A stretch of DNA of 64,000 bases from an uncultured Pedobacter sp. (GTDB lineage Bacteria; Bacteroidota; Bacteroidia; Sphingobacteriales; Sphingobacteriaceae). The stretch spans positions 19,032 to 83,031 of the forward strand of contig NZ_CAMLIG010000019.1 in NCBI RefSeq assembly GCF_946480185.1, read 5' to 3'. Position numbers and translations under genes: made by a program. The notes under the pieces were generated by a model that saw nothing but the letters and a program-made list of their open reading frames with translations, did not search any database and had not been told where the DNA came from. Below are positions 33,961 through 43,521 of this stretch, in pieces (position 1 is the first letter of the stretch; each line of letters opens with the position of its first letter).

Positions 33961-36801
33961 ATGAAAACTTTTTACCGACGCTTGGCGAGTTTTTCTTTCT
34001 GCATCCTGTTAACAGCAAGTTGCTTAACTACCATTGCACAAACAACAGAAAAAGCAAAACCCATTCTTTACAGACAAGTGAGCGGGATTGTAAAAGATTC
34101 TACAAACCAAGCGATTATTGGCGCAACGGTTACTTTAACGTCGTCTGCAGACACATTAAGAACAAGTACCAATGAAGACGGAATCTTTGTTTTTAGAAAT
34201 GTAAAATCCTGGGTATTTACCATCAGCGTAGGCTCACTTGGCTACGTAGGCAAAGTAATTTCGGGCAAATATAACGATGCCACTCCCCGACTGACTTTGG
34301 ATCCCATTGTTTTGAAAAGCGATTCCAGAATGTTGGATGCGGTCACCGTAAACGGTACGCCTTCAATAGTTTACAAAACAGACACCATAGAATATAGGGC
34401 AAGCGATTATGTGGTAAGAGCCGGAGCAACTGTTGATGAGCTTCTGCAAAAAATGGAAGGCATGGAGGTGGGTAATGACGGGTCTGTAACGGTAAACGGA
34501 ACAGCGATTGTAAAGGCTAGGCTAAACGGTAAAGATATTTACGGAGGCGATGTAGCTACTACGGTACAAAACTTACCTGCTGAGATTGTTGACAAAATAC
34601 AAGTTGTTGATGATTACGGAAATACCGCTGCCAAAACCGGGATAAAAGACGGTGACCCTACCAAGGTTTTAAATATCACTACCAAAACCGAAAAATCTGT
34701 AGGCAATATGGCTCGGTTAAATTTTGGCGTTGGTACTATGAACCAGCTAGAAGCAAGCGCCAACATTACCCGAATAAACATGAACCAAACCCTTACGGCA
34801 AACGGTACTTTTATGCAGACACCAAATGGTATTGCCGGTGGCAATAGTAGCATCGGGCGTTTAGGTTCCGGCAACAACCGTGGCGGAAGAAGCGGTAGCG
34901 GATTTGGCGGAGGCGGTAGCGGAAGCGCATCTGGCGGAGAAAGCTTAAGAACTTCTCCTTCATTTACCTATCGTGATAAGTTTGGGAAAAAAGTAGAATT
35001 TTTGGCTAATTACGCTTATAGATACAATGACAATAATACCATTACTGACAGCTATTCAGAGTTCAACAATATTTTGCCAGATAAAAGTGTAGAGAAAACA
35101 TTGACCAAAAGAAACTCTGACAATAAGAACTTCGGAGGAACTCACAATATAAATTTTGAGATCGAATACAATATAGACAGTGCTAATTTCCTGCAATTCA
35201 GGCCTTCGATATCGCTTTCAAATAGCAACTCAGAAAATTCTTCGAACACGTTTCAAACGGGCTTTATACATCAAGACCAGAAGAACAACAGTAAGGTTAT
35301 CGGAAAAACCCCAAACGTAGGCGGAACGGTTGCTTATCAACACATTTGGTTGCGCAAGCCGGGACGAGTTTTTTCTGCAGAAGCAACGCTTGGTTCTCAG
35401 AAAAATGATAACGAATCTGAACAAAATAACACCATTAGGTATTATGACGGAGATTCGAATAATGTTTTAAAAGATTCAACCATCCACAGGGCAATAAATA
35501 CTAATAATTTGCAAAAGAGTTACAGGGCAAGTTTGACCTATTCTGAGCCAATTACAACCTTATCACGGTTAGAATTCAATTCGAACGTTGAACGCAGGGG
35601 TTATGATAATAGTAAGATAACAAGCAATATCGACAACTCAAATAACCGCTTTGTAATCGACTCGTTAAGCAATATTTTCAACTACTTTTTTACGCAGTAC
35701 CGAAACTCTGTAAATTATAAATACGGAAACAACCAAAGTAAATACAGTTTTTCTTTAGGTTTAACAGGCGTTAACACTTCTTTAGTGGGTGAAAAGGTAA
35801 GTTTGGGTACAAAAACAGACCAAACCTATTTTAAAATCATTCCAATTGCCCGCTTTCAATTGCGGTTATCCAGCACACACCAATTAGCTATATATTATAA
35901 CGGAAGCGCAAATGAGCCAAATTTTGATCAAATACAGCCTGTACGTGATGTATCAAATCCGCAACATCCAATTGTGGGTAATCCCGATTTGAAAGCAGCG
36001 TTTACACACTCGGTTATAGGGCAGTATAGCAATTATATCGCAAACTCAAAATTGAATTATTATATCCGGTTAAATTCATCTTTTACCGAAAATCAGGTAA
36101 CAAGCAATACTGTTGCTATAAAAGATGTTTATGGAAGTTTTAAAAACGAAACACGTTACGTAAACATTAACGGCAACAATAGGCAAAGTGCCGATTATTC
36201 AATATCTAAGCAGAGCAACGACCGAAAGTATAATTTTTCTTTAACAGGAAGCATTGATAAAAATGCTAGGGTAGCAATGAGTAATGGCGAAAAAACAACT
36301 TCAGATACTTGGGGTTTTAAAGAGAGTTTGGGTCCTCGTATCAACCCAACAGATTGGTTAGAAATTAACCCTTATCTTTCCTATGATTTTAATAAAACCA
36401 GTTATTCAATCGCTAATGGTATTACACAAAAAATTTGGTCCCTAAGTTTAGATGGAAATGTTTACTTTTTAAAGAACATGCAGTTTGGTTATGCCTTAAG
36501 CAAAAATTATGTTAGTGGTATAAATAACAACGTTACTAACAACCCATTTGTAATTAATACAATGTTGGAAATGAAGGTCTTTAAAAACAGAGGTGCTTTA
36601 CAGTTACGAGCCTATGACTTATTGAACCAGAACAACTTTATAAACAGAACCACTAGCGACAATGGCTTTACCGAGATTGCTACCAACCCAAATAGCAGGT
36701 ATGTGATGCTGAATTTAAGTATGAACCTTCAAAAATGGACAGGCGCAATGGGCAAAAAAGGAAACAGCATCAGAAGAAAAGGCGACGGAAGCTTTTATTA
36801 A
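33961..36801 (+). CDS. Outer-membrane beta-barrel protein (TonB-receptor-like)
   Basis: 946 residues with a signal peptide (ending T-I-A-Q), a carboxypeptidase-regulatory-like domain (residues ~38-115), a plug-like region with G-A-T-V-D-E-L-L-Q-K-M-E-G, and a long barrel. This is the architecture of the OMP-beta-barrel-3 family related to TonB-dependent receptors. A Gly/Ser/Arg-rich insert lies near residues 300-322. The C-terminus R-R-K-G-D-G-S-F-Y lacks the usual terminal aromatic barrel strand. Ligand unknown; peptide or protein uptake or surface assembly are options. Confidence 0.87.
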   Translation: MKTFYRRLASFSFCILLTASCLTTIAQTTEKAKPILYRQVSGIVKDSTNQAIIGATVTLTSSADTLRTSTNEDGIFVFRNVKSWVFTISVGSLGYVGKVISGKYNDATPRLTLDPIVLKSDSRMLDAVTVNGTPSIVYKTDTIEYRASDYVVRAGATVDELLQKMEGMEVGNDGSVTVNGTAIVKARLNGKDIYGGDVATTVQNLPAEIVDKIQVVDDYGNTAAKTGIKDGDPTKVLNITTKTEKSVGNMARLNFGVGTMNQLEASANITRINMNQTLTANGTFMQTPNGIAGGNSSIGRLGSGNNRGGRSGSGFGGGGSGSASGGESLRTSPSFTYRDKFGKKVEFLANYAYRYNDNNTITDSYSEFNNILPDKSVEKTLTKRNSDNKNFGGTHNINFEIEYNIDSANFLQFRPSISLSNSNSENSSNTFQTGFIHQDQKNNSKVIGKTPNVGGTVAYQHIWLRKPGRVFSAEATLGSQKNDNESEQNNTIRYYDGDSNNVLKDSTIHRAINTNNLQKSYRASLTYSEPITTLSRLEFNSNVERRGYDNSKITSNIDNSNNRFVIDSLSNIFNYFFTQYRNSVNYKYGNNQSKYSFSLGLTGVNTSLVGEKVSLGTKTDQTYFKIIPIARFQLRLSSTHQLAIYYNGSANEPNFDQIQPVRDVSNPQHPIVGNPDLKAAFTHSVIGQYSNYIANSKLNYYIRLNSSFTENQVTSNTVAIKDVYGSFKNETRYVNINGNNRQSADYSISKQSNDRKYNFSLTGSIDKNARVAMSNGEKTTSDTWGFKESLGPRINPTDWLEINPYLSYDFNKTSYSIANGITQKIWSLSLDGNVYFLKNMQFGYALSKNYVSGINNNVTNNPFVINTMLEMKVFKNRGALQLRAYDLLNQNNFINRTTSDNGFTEIATNPNSRYVMLNLSMNLQKWTGAMGKKGNSIRRKGDGSFY

Positions 36802-36820
36802 AATAGCAACATTTCCTACA

Positions 36821-36853
36821 AAAAAGGGCTGTCTGAATAGATAGTCCTTTTTG
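36821..36853. terminator. Bidirectional terminator between the barrel gene and dps
   Basis: Imperfect hairpin AAAAAGGGCTGTCT / AGATAGTCCTTTTT with a GAAT loop and A/T runs on both sides. Confidence 0.7.
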
Positions 36854-36875
36854 TTTCATAGGTTTTAAGCAGACG

Positions 36876-37358
36876 TTATTGTTTTCCAGACCAGGCCCTA
36901 AACATCCAGCTGGTTTTTTCTTTAAATTTCAAGAAACCGATAATCATATCAGCAGTTCCTTCATCGTTTGCATTTTCAGATGCGTTTTCAATTACTTCAC
37001 GCTCAAGTTCAATTAATTGTTTAAAATCGCCTAAAATGGCTTCCACCATTTTTTCTTCTGATAAACCATCAGTTTTTATTTCCTTGATGCTTGAGTTTTT
37101 GATATAATCTGCATACGTACTCATTGGCGATTTTCCTAATGTCAGAATACGTTCTGCAAGCTCATCAATAGTTAGCTGAGCGTTATTGTATAATTCTTCA
37201 AACTTAACGTGTAAATCAAAAAAATGATGCCCTTTCACATTCCAGTGACAACCTCTAACCTTCTGATAGTGAATCTGATAATTTGCCAAAAGAATATTTA
37301 AATGATCTGCTAATTCAATTACTGGTTTGTTTTTTAATCCAATTTTATTTACTGTCAT
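36876..37358 (-). CDS. dps: Dps-type ferritin (DNA protection during starvation)
   Basis: 160-residue Dps/ferritin-like protein. The ferroxidase site pattern C-H-W-N-V-K-G-H-H-F-F-D-L-H-x3-E (His38, His50, Glu54) and A-E-R-I-L are present. It oxidises iron with peroxide and stores it in a dodecamer, protecting DNA. It is likely oxidative-stress regulated, but no operator could be seen. Confidence 0.93.
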   Translation of the reverse strand: MTVNKIGLKNKPVIELADHLNILLANYQIHYQKVRGCHWNVKGHHFFDLHVKFEELYNNAQLTIDELAERILTLGKSPMSTYADYIKNSSIKEIKTDGLSEEKMVEAILGDFKQLIELEREVIENASENANDEGTADMIIGFLKFKEKTSWMFRAWSGKQ

Positions 37359-37387
37359 AACTTTATACTTTTAATGACCTCTTGTGT

Positions 37388-38725
37388 TTAAACAATAAGC
37401 TTTTTCACAATAAGGTTGTAATTTTCTATCTTGGATACTACAATATCCGTTCCATTATCAATGTATCCATCGTTAGAAATTGCTTGATACCATTCGCCAT
37501 CAATTTCAATTTTTCCAGACGGTCTTAAGTCTGTTTTTGCGAAACCTTTTTTACCTAATAGTTCAAAATTTGGTTTGGTAACTTGGTAACCTTTTGATGA
37601 CTGTTGCTCATCCTGTAAAACAAGCTTTTGAAAAGTTTTTGAGCGTAATATATTCCCTCCAAAAACTACTGATAAAAAGACAGCACCTATAATAGAGCCC
37701 AGTACAAGTAAGAAAGATTGTACAATCCGCTCGTTACCGCTTACACTTAAATCAAAGAAATTATTTAACACCAAGCTCATGGCCAAACCTACCACCATAC
37801 AAACAATGCCTACTATGCCAAAAACACCAAATCCGGGTATCAAAAAAAATTCTAAGGCTAAAAATACTATGCCCAAAAGGAAGAGTAAAATTTCCCAATT
37901 TGCCGCTAAACCTTCGATATAAAGTGGTGCAAAAAACAGTAAGCCTGCCACTATAGCTATTAATAAAGCAAAACCAATTCCTGGAGACTGCAGTTCAAAA
38001 TAGATCCCACCAATCATCAATAAAATAAGGACACTGCTCACGGCAGGGTTAGTTAGTATTCCAATTATAGTATCAGAAAAAGTAGGCACATAAACTTGTG
38101 TTTTGTAATTGCTCATGTTTTCCTGTTTTAAAACATCGTCTATAGATATAGCTTCTCCATTACAATATCCATTTTTAATGGCCTCGGCAGTGGTGAGCGT
38201 AAGTACTTTCCCTTTCGGATTAATGCCTGCTATTTCTACATCGGCATCAACAAAAGCTTCAGCAATTTTCGGGTCGCGACCTTTAGCCTCTGCGGTGGTA
38301 CGCATCAATCCTCTCATATAAGATTGAAATTTCTCTGGCAACACCTCCCCTTGTCCATTTACAACACTTGCTGCGCCAATTGTAGCGCCTTTGCTCATGT
38401 AAATTTTGTCACATGCAATAGAAATCAAAGCTCCTGCTGATGCCGCATTATTGTCGATGAACACGATGGTTTTTAGCTTGCTGTTTAAAATTTTAGTTCT
38501 AATGGAGTCTGCATAGTCCAACATACCGCCATAAGTATTCATATCAATAATCAAAACCTCAGCTCCGTTGGCTTTTGCAGCGTCGAAGGCTTTTTGTGTA
38601 GAGCGCCAAGCAGCAGGATTAATCTCGTCTTTTAAATTTAATTGATAAACTTTTGTTTGTGCAGATGCCAATAAATTAAAACAGCAAAGTAAAAAAAACA
38701 CCGCCAAACCCTTAATGAATTTCAT
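37388..38725 (-). CDS. NfeD-family membrane serine protease
   Basis: 445 residues. A signal peptide is followed by a ClpP/SppA-like protease domain with the catalytic serine in N-A-A-S-A-G-A-L (Ser96). The middle has about five transmembrane segments, and the C-terminal ~80 residues form the NfeD OB-fold (K-G-F-A-K-T-D-L-R-P-S-G-K-I-E-I-D-G). Full-length STOPP/NfeD proteases cleave membrane proteins such as stomatins. The usual partner slipin gene is not adjacent here. It diverges from the DUF4905 gene with 20 bases between starts. Confidence 0.9.
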   Translation of the reverse strand: MKFIKGLAVFFLLCCFNLLASAQTKVYQLNLKDEINPAAWRSTQKAFDAAKANGAEVLIIDMNTYGGMLDYADSIRTKILNSKLKTIVFIDNNAASAGALISIACDKIYMSKGATIGAASVVNGQGEVLPEKFQSYMRGLMRTTAEAKGRDPKIAEAFVDADVEIAGINPKGKVLTLTTAEAIKNGYCNGEAISIDDVLKQENMSNYKTQVYVPTFSDTIIGILTNPAVSSVLILLMIGGIYFELQSPGIGFALLIAIVAGLLFFAPLYIEGLAANWEILLFLLGIVFLALEFFLIPGFGVFGIVGIVCMVVGLAMSLVLNNFFDLSVSGNERIVQSFLLVLGSIIGAVFLSVVFGGNILRSKTFQKLVLQDEQQSSKGYQVTKPNFELLGKKGFAKTDLRPSGKIEIDGEWYQAISNDGYIDNGTDIVVSKIENYNLIVKKLIV

Positions 38726-38731
38726 AATTGT

Positions 38732-38739
38732 TAGTTTTG
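38732..38739 (+). promoter_or_regulatory. -7 box just before the DUF4905 start
   Basis: TAGTTTTG matches TAnnTTTG and ends 6 bases before the ATG at 38746; the mRNA would be almost leaderless. Confidence 0.45.
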
Positions 38740-38745
38740 AAAGAA

Positions 38746-39495
38746 ATGGTTACAAATAAAGATACGTTAAAGCTTGCATACTCTGCCAAATGTGAAGGTA
38801 TAATCTGGAAAATTATTTTAGATGAAACCGAAGAAACAATAGTTTGGGAATGCAGAACAGCAGATAAAAAAGTTTCATTTTACGCGTATAACCTCAAAAA
38901 CCAGACTCTTTTATTAAACAATTTCAAATTTGCTGACGACTGGGAAGTAAGTATTAACAACGTAGTTAACGGTATTCTTTACTTTAACGGATTCGAATCT
39001 GATTTTTCTCCGGTGCAAAAAGGTTTGATAGCTTTTGACTTGCAAACCCGTAAAATTCTGTGGCAGAATTTTAGCATTGGCGCACAACTGTTCACCAATG
39101 AAGGTATCGTAGTTTTTGACACGAAAATTTTACCCAGAAAATATCGTATTGCAAACTACCAAAATGGAAATATGGTAAAGGATATGGAAGCCGTTGAATT
39201 AAAAGATTTAAAATCGTTACAAAACAATATTTTTCTACCAACAATGCAAGAAAGTGAAAACATTTTACTTACTAGCTACCACCTTACCTACAAAGGTTTA
39301 AATATTTCTTCTTTTTATAAAGCGCAAGGTGCTGCTTTTGACCAATATATCAGCGTTGAAAAAAACGGTAATATTTTAATTAACGAAATATTGAACAACC
39401 AGATACAAAAGATGAGTTTTGATACGTTCTTTGTATGGCACAATCATTTATTTTATATCAGAAACAAATCTGAAATTGTGAGTTATTTCGTATAA
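38746..39495 (+). CDS. DUF4905-domain protein
   Basis: 249 residues matching a Bacteroidota family of unknown function. The sequence alternates short beta-strand blocks (G-I-I-W-K-I-I-L, G-L-I-A-F-D-L-Q-T-R-K-I-L-W-Q) that look like PQQ-type propeller repeats, which is inference. No signal peptide. ATG at 38746 is chosen over a TTG 18 bases upstream that overlaps the promoter box. A LysM protein follows after 16 bases. Confidence 0.75.
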   Translation: MVTNKDTLKLAYSAKCEGIIWKIILDETEETIVWECRTADKKVSFYAYNLKNQTLLLNNFKFADDWEVSINNVVNGILYFNGFESDFSPVQKGLIAFDLQTRKILWQNFSIGAQLFTNEGIVVFDTKILPRKYRIANYQNGNMVKDMEAVELKDLKSLQNNIFLPTMQESENILLTSYHLTYKGLNISSFYKAQGAAFDQYISVEKNGNILINEILNNQIQKMSFDTFFVWHNHLFYIRNKSEIVSYFV

Positions 39496-39511
39496 TTGCA
39501 AAATTTTTAAA

Positions 39512-40474
39512 ATGAATAAATATCATTTCATGAATTACAAAAACATTCTTTTTTTCTTAGTCATGTTAACATCTGCTAATGTTTTCGCCGGAAGTTTAAT
39601 TGACTCTATAGGTGTTGAAAACCTAGATGGCAAAAAAGTTATTTTACATAAAATTGAACCTAAAGAAACCTATTATGCGCTAGGCAGACGCTATAATTTA
39701 AGTCCGACTAAAATTATGGAATTTAACAAAAGCATAGCCTTGCATCCAGGGGAAACTGTTAAAATTCCTACCGGAGAAAGTTTTATCGCCTCAAAGGCAG
39801 TTCCTGCTCAAACAGCAACTTCTAAATCCGTTGTTTTTACTTCACCAGCAAAAGAAAATCCTCCAAAAAAGAAAGAAAAAACGCATAAAGTTGCACCCGG
39901 AGAAACGCTTTACGGAATTGCCAGCCATTACAATATGCGAGTGGATGATTTAAAACTTTTGAATGGATTGAAAAACAGCACTTTAACAGTGGGTCAAAGC
40001 CTTAAAGTCATTAGTAGTGACGAAGTAGCGCTTAATCCAACGGTTCAGAAAAATGATGCTGGAAAACCGGTGTTAGTTGAGAAAAAACCTGATAATAAAA
40101 TTGGCACTCCCAATCCTAATAAAATAAAGTATTTAGATTCTACCGACTCGCAAAATACCGTAGAAATTCCAAAGAACAGATACGGCATTACGGAAATGAA
40201 CGACAAAGGTTTAGCCGTTTGGATTGATGACAATAACCTAGATGCTACAAAAAGCTATGCCTTACACCGAGTTGCGCCAGTTGGAACCATTATAAAAATA
40301 ACCAACCCAATGACCAACAAAAGTGTTTTCGCTAAGGTGGTTGGAAGATTTACAGAAAACGAAACTACAAAAGATGTAATTGTTGTAGTTACTAAATCAT
40401 GCGCTGATGCAATTGGCGCCTTAGATAAAAGATTTTTAGTAAACATAACATTTGGCTTGCCTAATGAGCAATAA
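39512..40474 (+). CDS. Secreted protein with two LysM domains and RlpA-like barrel
   Basis: 320 residues with a signal peptide (cleavage near V-F-A-G). LysM 1 spans about residues 46-88 (E-T-Y-Y-A-L-G-R-R-Y-N-L-S-P-T-K). LysM 2 spans about 124-168 (G-E-T-L-Y-G-I-A-S-H-Y-N-M). The C-terminal ~90 residues (A-L-H-R-V-A-P-V-G-T-I-I-K-I-T-N, then V-V-G-R-F) resemble the RlpA double-psi barrel. It likely binds or remodels peptidoglycan. The uridine kinase start lies inside its last codons (11-base overlap). Confidence 0.85.
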   Translation: MNKYHFMNYKNILFFLVMLTSANVFAGSLIDSIGVENLDGKKVILHKIEPKETYYALGRRYNLSPTKIMEFNKSIALHPGETVKIPTGESFIASKAVPAQTATSKSVVFTSPAKENPPKKKEKTHKVAPGETLYGIASHYNMRVDDLKLLNGLKNSTLTVGQSLKVISSDEVALNPTVQKNDAGKPVLVEKKPDNKIGTPNPNKIKYLDSTDSQNTVEIPKNRYGITEMNDKGLAVWIDDNNLDATKSYALHRVAPVGTIIKITNPMTNKSVFAKVVGRFTENETTKDVIVVVTKSCADAIGALDKRFLVNITFGLPNEQ

Positions 40475-41102
40475 TAAACCTTACGTACTGGGTGTTGCTG
40501 GTGGAAGTGGTTCGGGAAAAACCTTTTTTTTAAAAGCTTTCTTAAATCACTTTTCAAATGAAGAGGTTTGTTTAGTTTCTCAGGATGATTACTACATTCC
40601 GCAAGGAGAAATGACTGCGGAAGAAAACAGGCTGCATAATTTTGATTTGCCTACCTGCATTGAGGTTAACCAGTTTGAAAATGATGTTTTTGATTTATTA
40701 AACTACAAAACAGTTTACAAACAAGAATATACGTTCAATAATCCAAGCCTTAAACCTCAGCTATTGGAGATAAAGCCCGCTCCTATTTTGATCTTAGAAG
40801 GTTTGTTTATTTACCATTATCAAAAGATAGATGCAATTTTTGATTATCGCATTTTTATGGATGCCGCCACAGAAATTGCATTAGAGCGCAGGTTGAAACG
40901 TGATTTGATTGAGCGTGGTTACTCGCAAGAAGACGTCATGTACAAATGGCAAAACCACGTTATGCCTTCGTACAATGAATACCTTTTGCCATATAGAAGC
41001 AAATGCGATAGCATAATTGACAATTCTACCAATGAACTGCAAAGCATTTTAGACATTACTAAAGAAATTTCATCGGACCTTAGAAAGACGCTGAACATAT
41101 AA
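40464..41102 (+). CDS. udk: Uridine kinase
   Basis: 212 residues of the P-loop nucleoside kinase family. Walker A is G-G-S-G-S-G-K-T, with Q-D-D-Y-Y near the substrate site, I-L-E-G-L-F and the lid region R-R-L-K-R-D. It phosphorylates uridine or cytidine for salvage; phosphoribulokinase-like substrates are less likely. ATG at 40464 overlaps the LysM gene by 11 bases, suggesting coupling. A TTG 12 bases earlier is not needed. Confidence 0.88.
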   Translation: MSNNKPYVLGVAGGSGSGKTFFLKAFLNHFSNEEVCLVSQDDYYIPQGEMTAEENRLHNFDLPTCIEVNQFENDVFDLLNYKTVYKQEYTFNNPSLKPQLLEIKPAPILILEGLFIYHYQKIDAIFDYRIFMDAATEIALERRLKRDLIERGYSQEDVMYKWQNHVMPSYNEYLLPYRSKCDSIIDNSTNELQSILDITKEISSDLRKTLNI

Positions 41103-41213
41103 CGATTATGTTATAATTTAGCAGCTAATTGCTTTTTGCAATAAGATGTACTATATTTATCCACTGCATTTTAAATAATTTATTCCTCATAAAATATAAA
41201 ATCCGGTAATTAA

Positions 41214-41254
41214 AAAGACAAAGGTTTCATTAGATTTGCATAAATCTTGTCTTT
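41214..41254. promoter_or_regulatory. Inverted repeat around the DUF4290 promoter
   Basis: AAAGACAA (41214-41221) pairs with TTGTCTTT (41247-41254), and GATTT/AAATC with a 4-base loop lies inside. TAGATTTG (41231-41238), a -7 match, overlaps the inner stem. Could be an operator or leader hairpin. Confidence 0.4.
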
Positions 41255-41294
41255 AGTGACGGAAAAAGCTTCTCAGAAGCTCTAAATTTCAAAA

Positions 41295-42029
41295 ATGGTT
41301 AATACAACAGAACAAACTTTTGATTACAATACTTCAAGAGAAAAACTCATTTTAGCAGAATACGGCCGAAATGTTCAAAACATGGTTGAATATATTGTGG
41401 CTTTACCAACTAAAGAAGAGCGCAATAGATACGCACAAGTTGTGATAGATATGATGGGTTTTTTAAATCCTCATTTAAGAGATGTGCCAGATTTCAAACA
41501 TAAGTTATGGGATCATTTACAAATCATCTCAAAATTTAAAATCGATGTAGATTCTCCATACCCAAGTCCAACAGCTGAAGAAATCAACTTTAAGCCAGAA
41601 GTTTTAACTTATCCACAAAAGCGCATTAAATTTAAGCACTATGGGCATACGGTAGAAATGATGATTAAAAAAGCGAAGGAAATAACCGAGCCGGAAAAAA
41701 GAGAGCACATGACGAATTCAATTGCCAATTTTATGAAAATGGCTTACGTTGTTTGGAACAAGGATCATGTTGCTGATGAACAGATTTTAAATGACTTAAC
41801 AGTATTATCCAATAATGAGCTTGATGTTACTAATATTGTTCTCAACAAAGTTGATTTAAAACCAGCTAATACAGGTAGCAGAGATGCTAGTAATAGTGGC
41901 GGAGGCCGTTCACAAAAAACTAACGGAGGCAGAAGTAACGGAGGCAGACAACAGAGCAATAACAACAATAAAGGTCGTCAAAAAAGCTATAGCAATAATA
42001 ACGGCGGTGGTGGCAGAAGACCTAATTAA
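41295..42029 (+). CDS. DUF4290-domain protein with Gly/Asn/Arg-rich tail
   Basis: 244 residues. Residues ~10-190 match the helical DUF4290 family of Bacteroidota (L-I-L-A-E-Y-G-R-N-V-Q-N-M-V). The last ~50 residues are a disordered Gly/Arg/Asn/Ser tail with repeated G-G-R and N-N-N-G units, which looks like an RNA-binding RGG-type tail. It is 49 bases upstream of murA on the same strand, the usual neighbour of this family as far as I recall. Confidence 0.82.
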   Translation: MVNTTEQTFDYNTSREKLILAEYGRNVQNMVEYIVALPTKEERNRYAQVVIDMMGFLNPHLRDVPDFKHKLWDHLQIISKFKIDVDSPYPSPTAEEINFKPEVLTYPQKRIKFKHYGHTVEMMIKKAKEITEPEKREHMTNSIANFMKMAYVVWNKDHVADEQILNDLTVLSNNELDVTNIVLNKVDLKPANTGSRDASNSGGGRSQKTNGGRSNGGRQQSNNNNKGRQKSYSNNNGGGGRRPN

Positions 42030-42078
42030 TCAAAATTTCTCTAACTAAAATCCAACCCCTAAACTATATATAAATTTT

Positions 42079-43383
42079 ATGAACGCATTTGAGATTCGTG
42101 GAGGCAAGCCCTTAAAAGGTGAAATTATACCTCAAGGAGCAAAAAATGAAGCATTACAAATTCTTTCGGCGGTATTATTAACCTCGGAAAAAATAACCGT
42201 AAGTAATATTCCCGATATTAAGGATGTTGTTAAACTTATCGAATTACTTGGCGATTTAGGAGTTGATGTCAAAAGAATTTCAAAAGATACTTACGAGTTT
42301 CAGGCAGCAAATATCAATTTAGAGTTTTTTCAGTCACAAACGTTCAAGGCGAAAGGCGGAAGCTTACGCGGTTCTATCATGATTGTTGGCCCGCTATTGG
42401 CCAGGTTTGGAAAAGCGGCCATACCAAAACCCGGAGGTGATAAAATTGGAAGACGTAGGTTAGATACCCACTTTTTAGGATTCGAAAAATTGGGTGCTAA
42501 GTTCATTTATAATGCCGAAACCGGTTTCTTTAATATTGATGCCAGCCAGTTAAAAGGTACTTTCATTTTATTGGATGAAGCATCAGTAACCGGAACAGCA
42601 AATATTGTTATGGCGGCGGTTTTAGCGCAGGGAACTACCACCATTTATAATGCCGCTTGCGAACCATACCTGCAACAGCTTTGTAAAATGCTTAACCGCA
42701 TGGGCGCAAAAATAACGGGAATAGGTTCTAATTTATTAACCATTGAAGGTGTTAAAGAGCTAAGCGGAACAGAACACCGTTTATTGCCGGATATGATTGA
42801 GATTGGTTCTTTCATCGGTTTAGCCGCAATGACAGAGTCTGAAATCACGATTAAAGATGTTTGTTACCAAGAATTAGGAATTATTCCCGATGTTTTTAGA
42901 AGAATAGGAATCCAGTTCGAGTTGCGTGGTGATGATATTTATATCCCGGCTCAAAAAAGTTATGAAATAGAAACTTTTATCGATGGTTCAATACTAACTG
43001 TAGCAGATGCGCCATGGCCGGGTTTTACGCCAGATTTACTTTCCATTTTATTAGTGGTAGCAACGCAGGCTAAAGGATCTGTTCTTATTCACCAAAAAAT
43101 GTTTGAAAGCCGCCTGTTTTTTGTGGACAAACTGATTGATATGGGTGCACAAATTATTCTTTGCGACCCACACAGAGCTACAGTTATAGGTTTAGATAAA
43201 AGATACCAATTAAAAGGAATCGAAATGACATCGCCAGATATCAGAGCTGGAGTTTCTTTATTAATTGCCGCTTTATCTGCCTCGGGAAGAAGCACCATTT
43301 ACAATATAGAACAGATTGAGCGAGGTTATCAGGATATTGATACCAGGTTAAAAGCACTCGGTGCAGATATTAGAAGAATTTAA
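42079..43383 (+). CDS. murA: UDP-N-acetylglucosamine 1-carboxyvinyltransferase MurA, Asp-type
   Basis: 434 residues with the EPSP-synthase-like fold. It transfers enolpyruvate from PEP to UDP-GlcNAc, the first committed step of peptidoglycan synthesis. Recognisable blocks are G-A-K-N-E-A-L at the N-terminus, G-G-S-L-R-G-S, and D-I-R-A-G-V-S near the C-terminus. In the flexible loop the catalytic cysteine (Cys115 in E. coli) is replaced by aspartate: P-G-G-D-K-I-G, Asp121. Asp-type MurA enzymes are intrinsically insensitive to fosfomycin in other bacteria. A terminator follows. Confidence 0.95.
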   Translation: MNAFEIRGGKPLKGEIIPQGAKNEALQILSAVLLTSEKITVSNIPDIKDVVKLIELLGDLGVDVKRISKDTYEFQAANINLEFFQSQTFKAKGGSLRGSIMIVGPLLARFGKAAIPKPGGDKIGRRRLDTHFLGFEKLGAKFIYNAETGFFNIDASQLKGTFILLDEASVTGTANIVMAAVLAQGTTTIYNAACEPYLQQLCKMLNRMGAKITGIGSNLLTIEGVKELSGTEHRLLPDMIEIGSFIGLAAMTESEITIKDVCYQELGIIPDVFRRIGIQFELRGDDIYIPAQKSYEIETFIDGSILTVADAPWPGFTPDLLSILLVVATQAKGSVLIHQKMFESRLFFVDKLIDMGAQIILCDPHRATVIGLDKRYQLKGIEMTSPDIRAGVSLLIAALSASGRSTIYNIEQIERGYQDIDTRLKALGADIRRI

Positions 43384-43390
43384 TTTAAAA

Positions 43391-43417
43391 AAGCTCTCCG
43401 AAATGGAGAGTTTTTTA
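43391..43417 (+). terminator. Terminator after murA
   Basis: Stem CTCTCC/GGAGAG with a 5-base loop, followed by a T-run. Confidence 0.85.
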
Positions 43418-43521
43418 TTTATAGTAGATTCTTCGGCTAAACTTAAAACGATTTTCTGTTTTAAGTGTTATTAAAAACCATAGTATTTATTCTACCGTAA
43501 TTATTAAAAATTCAAAATATC

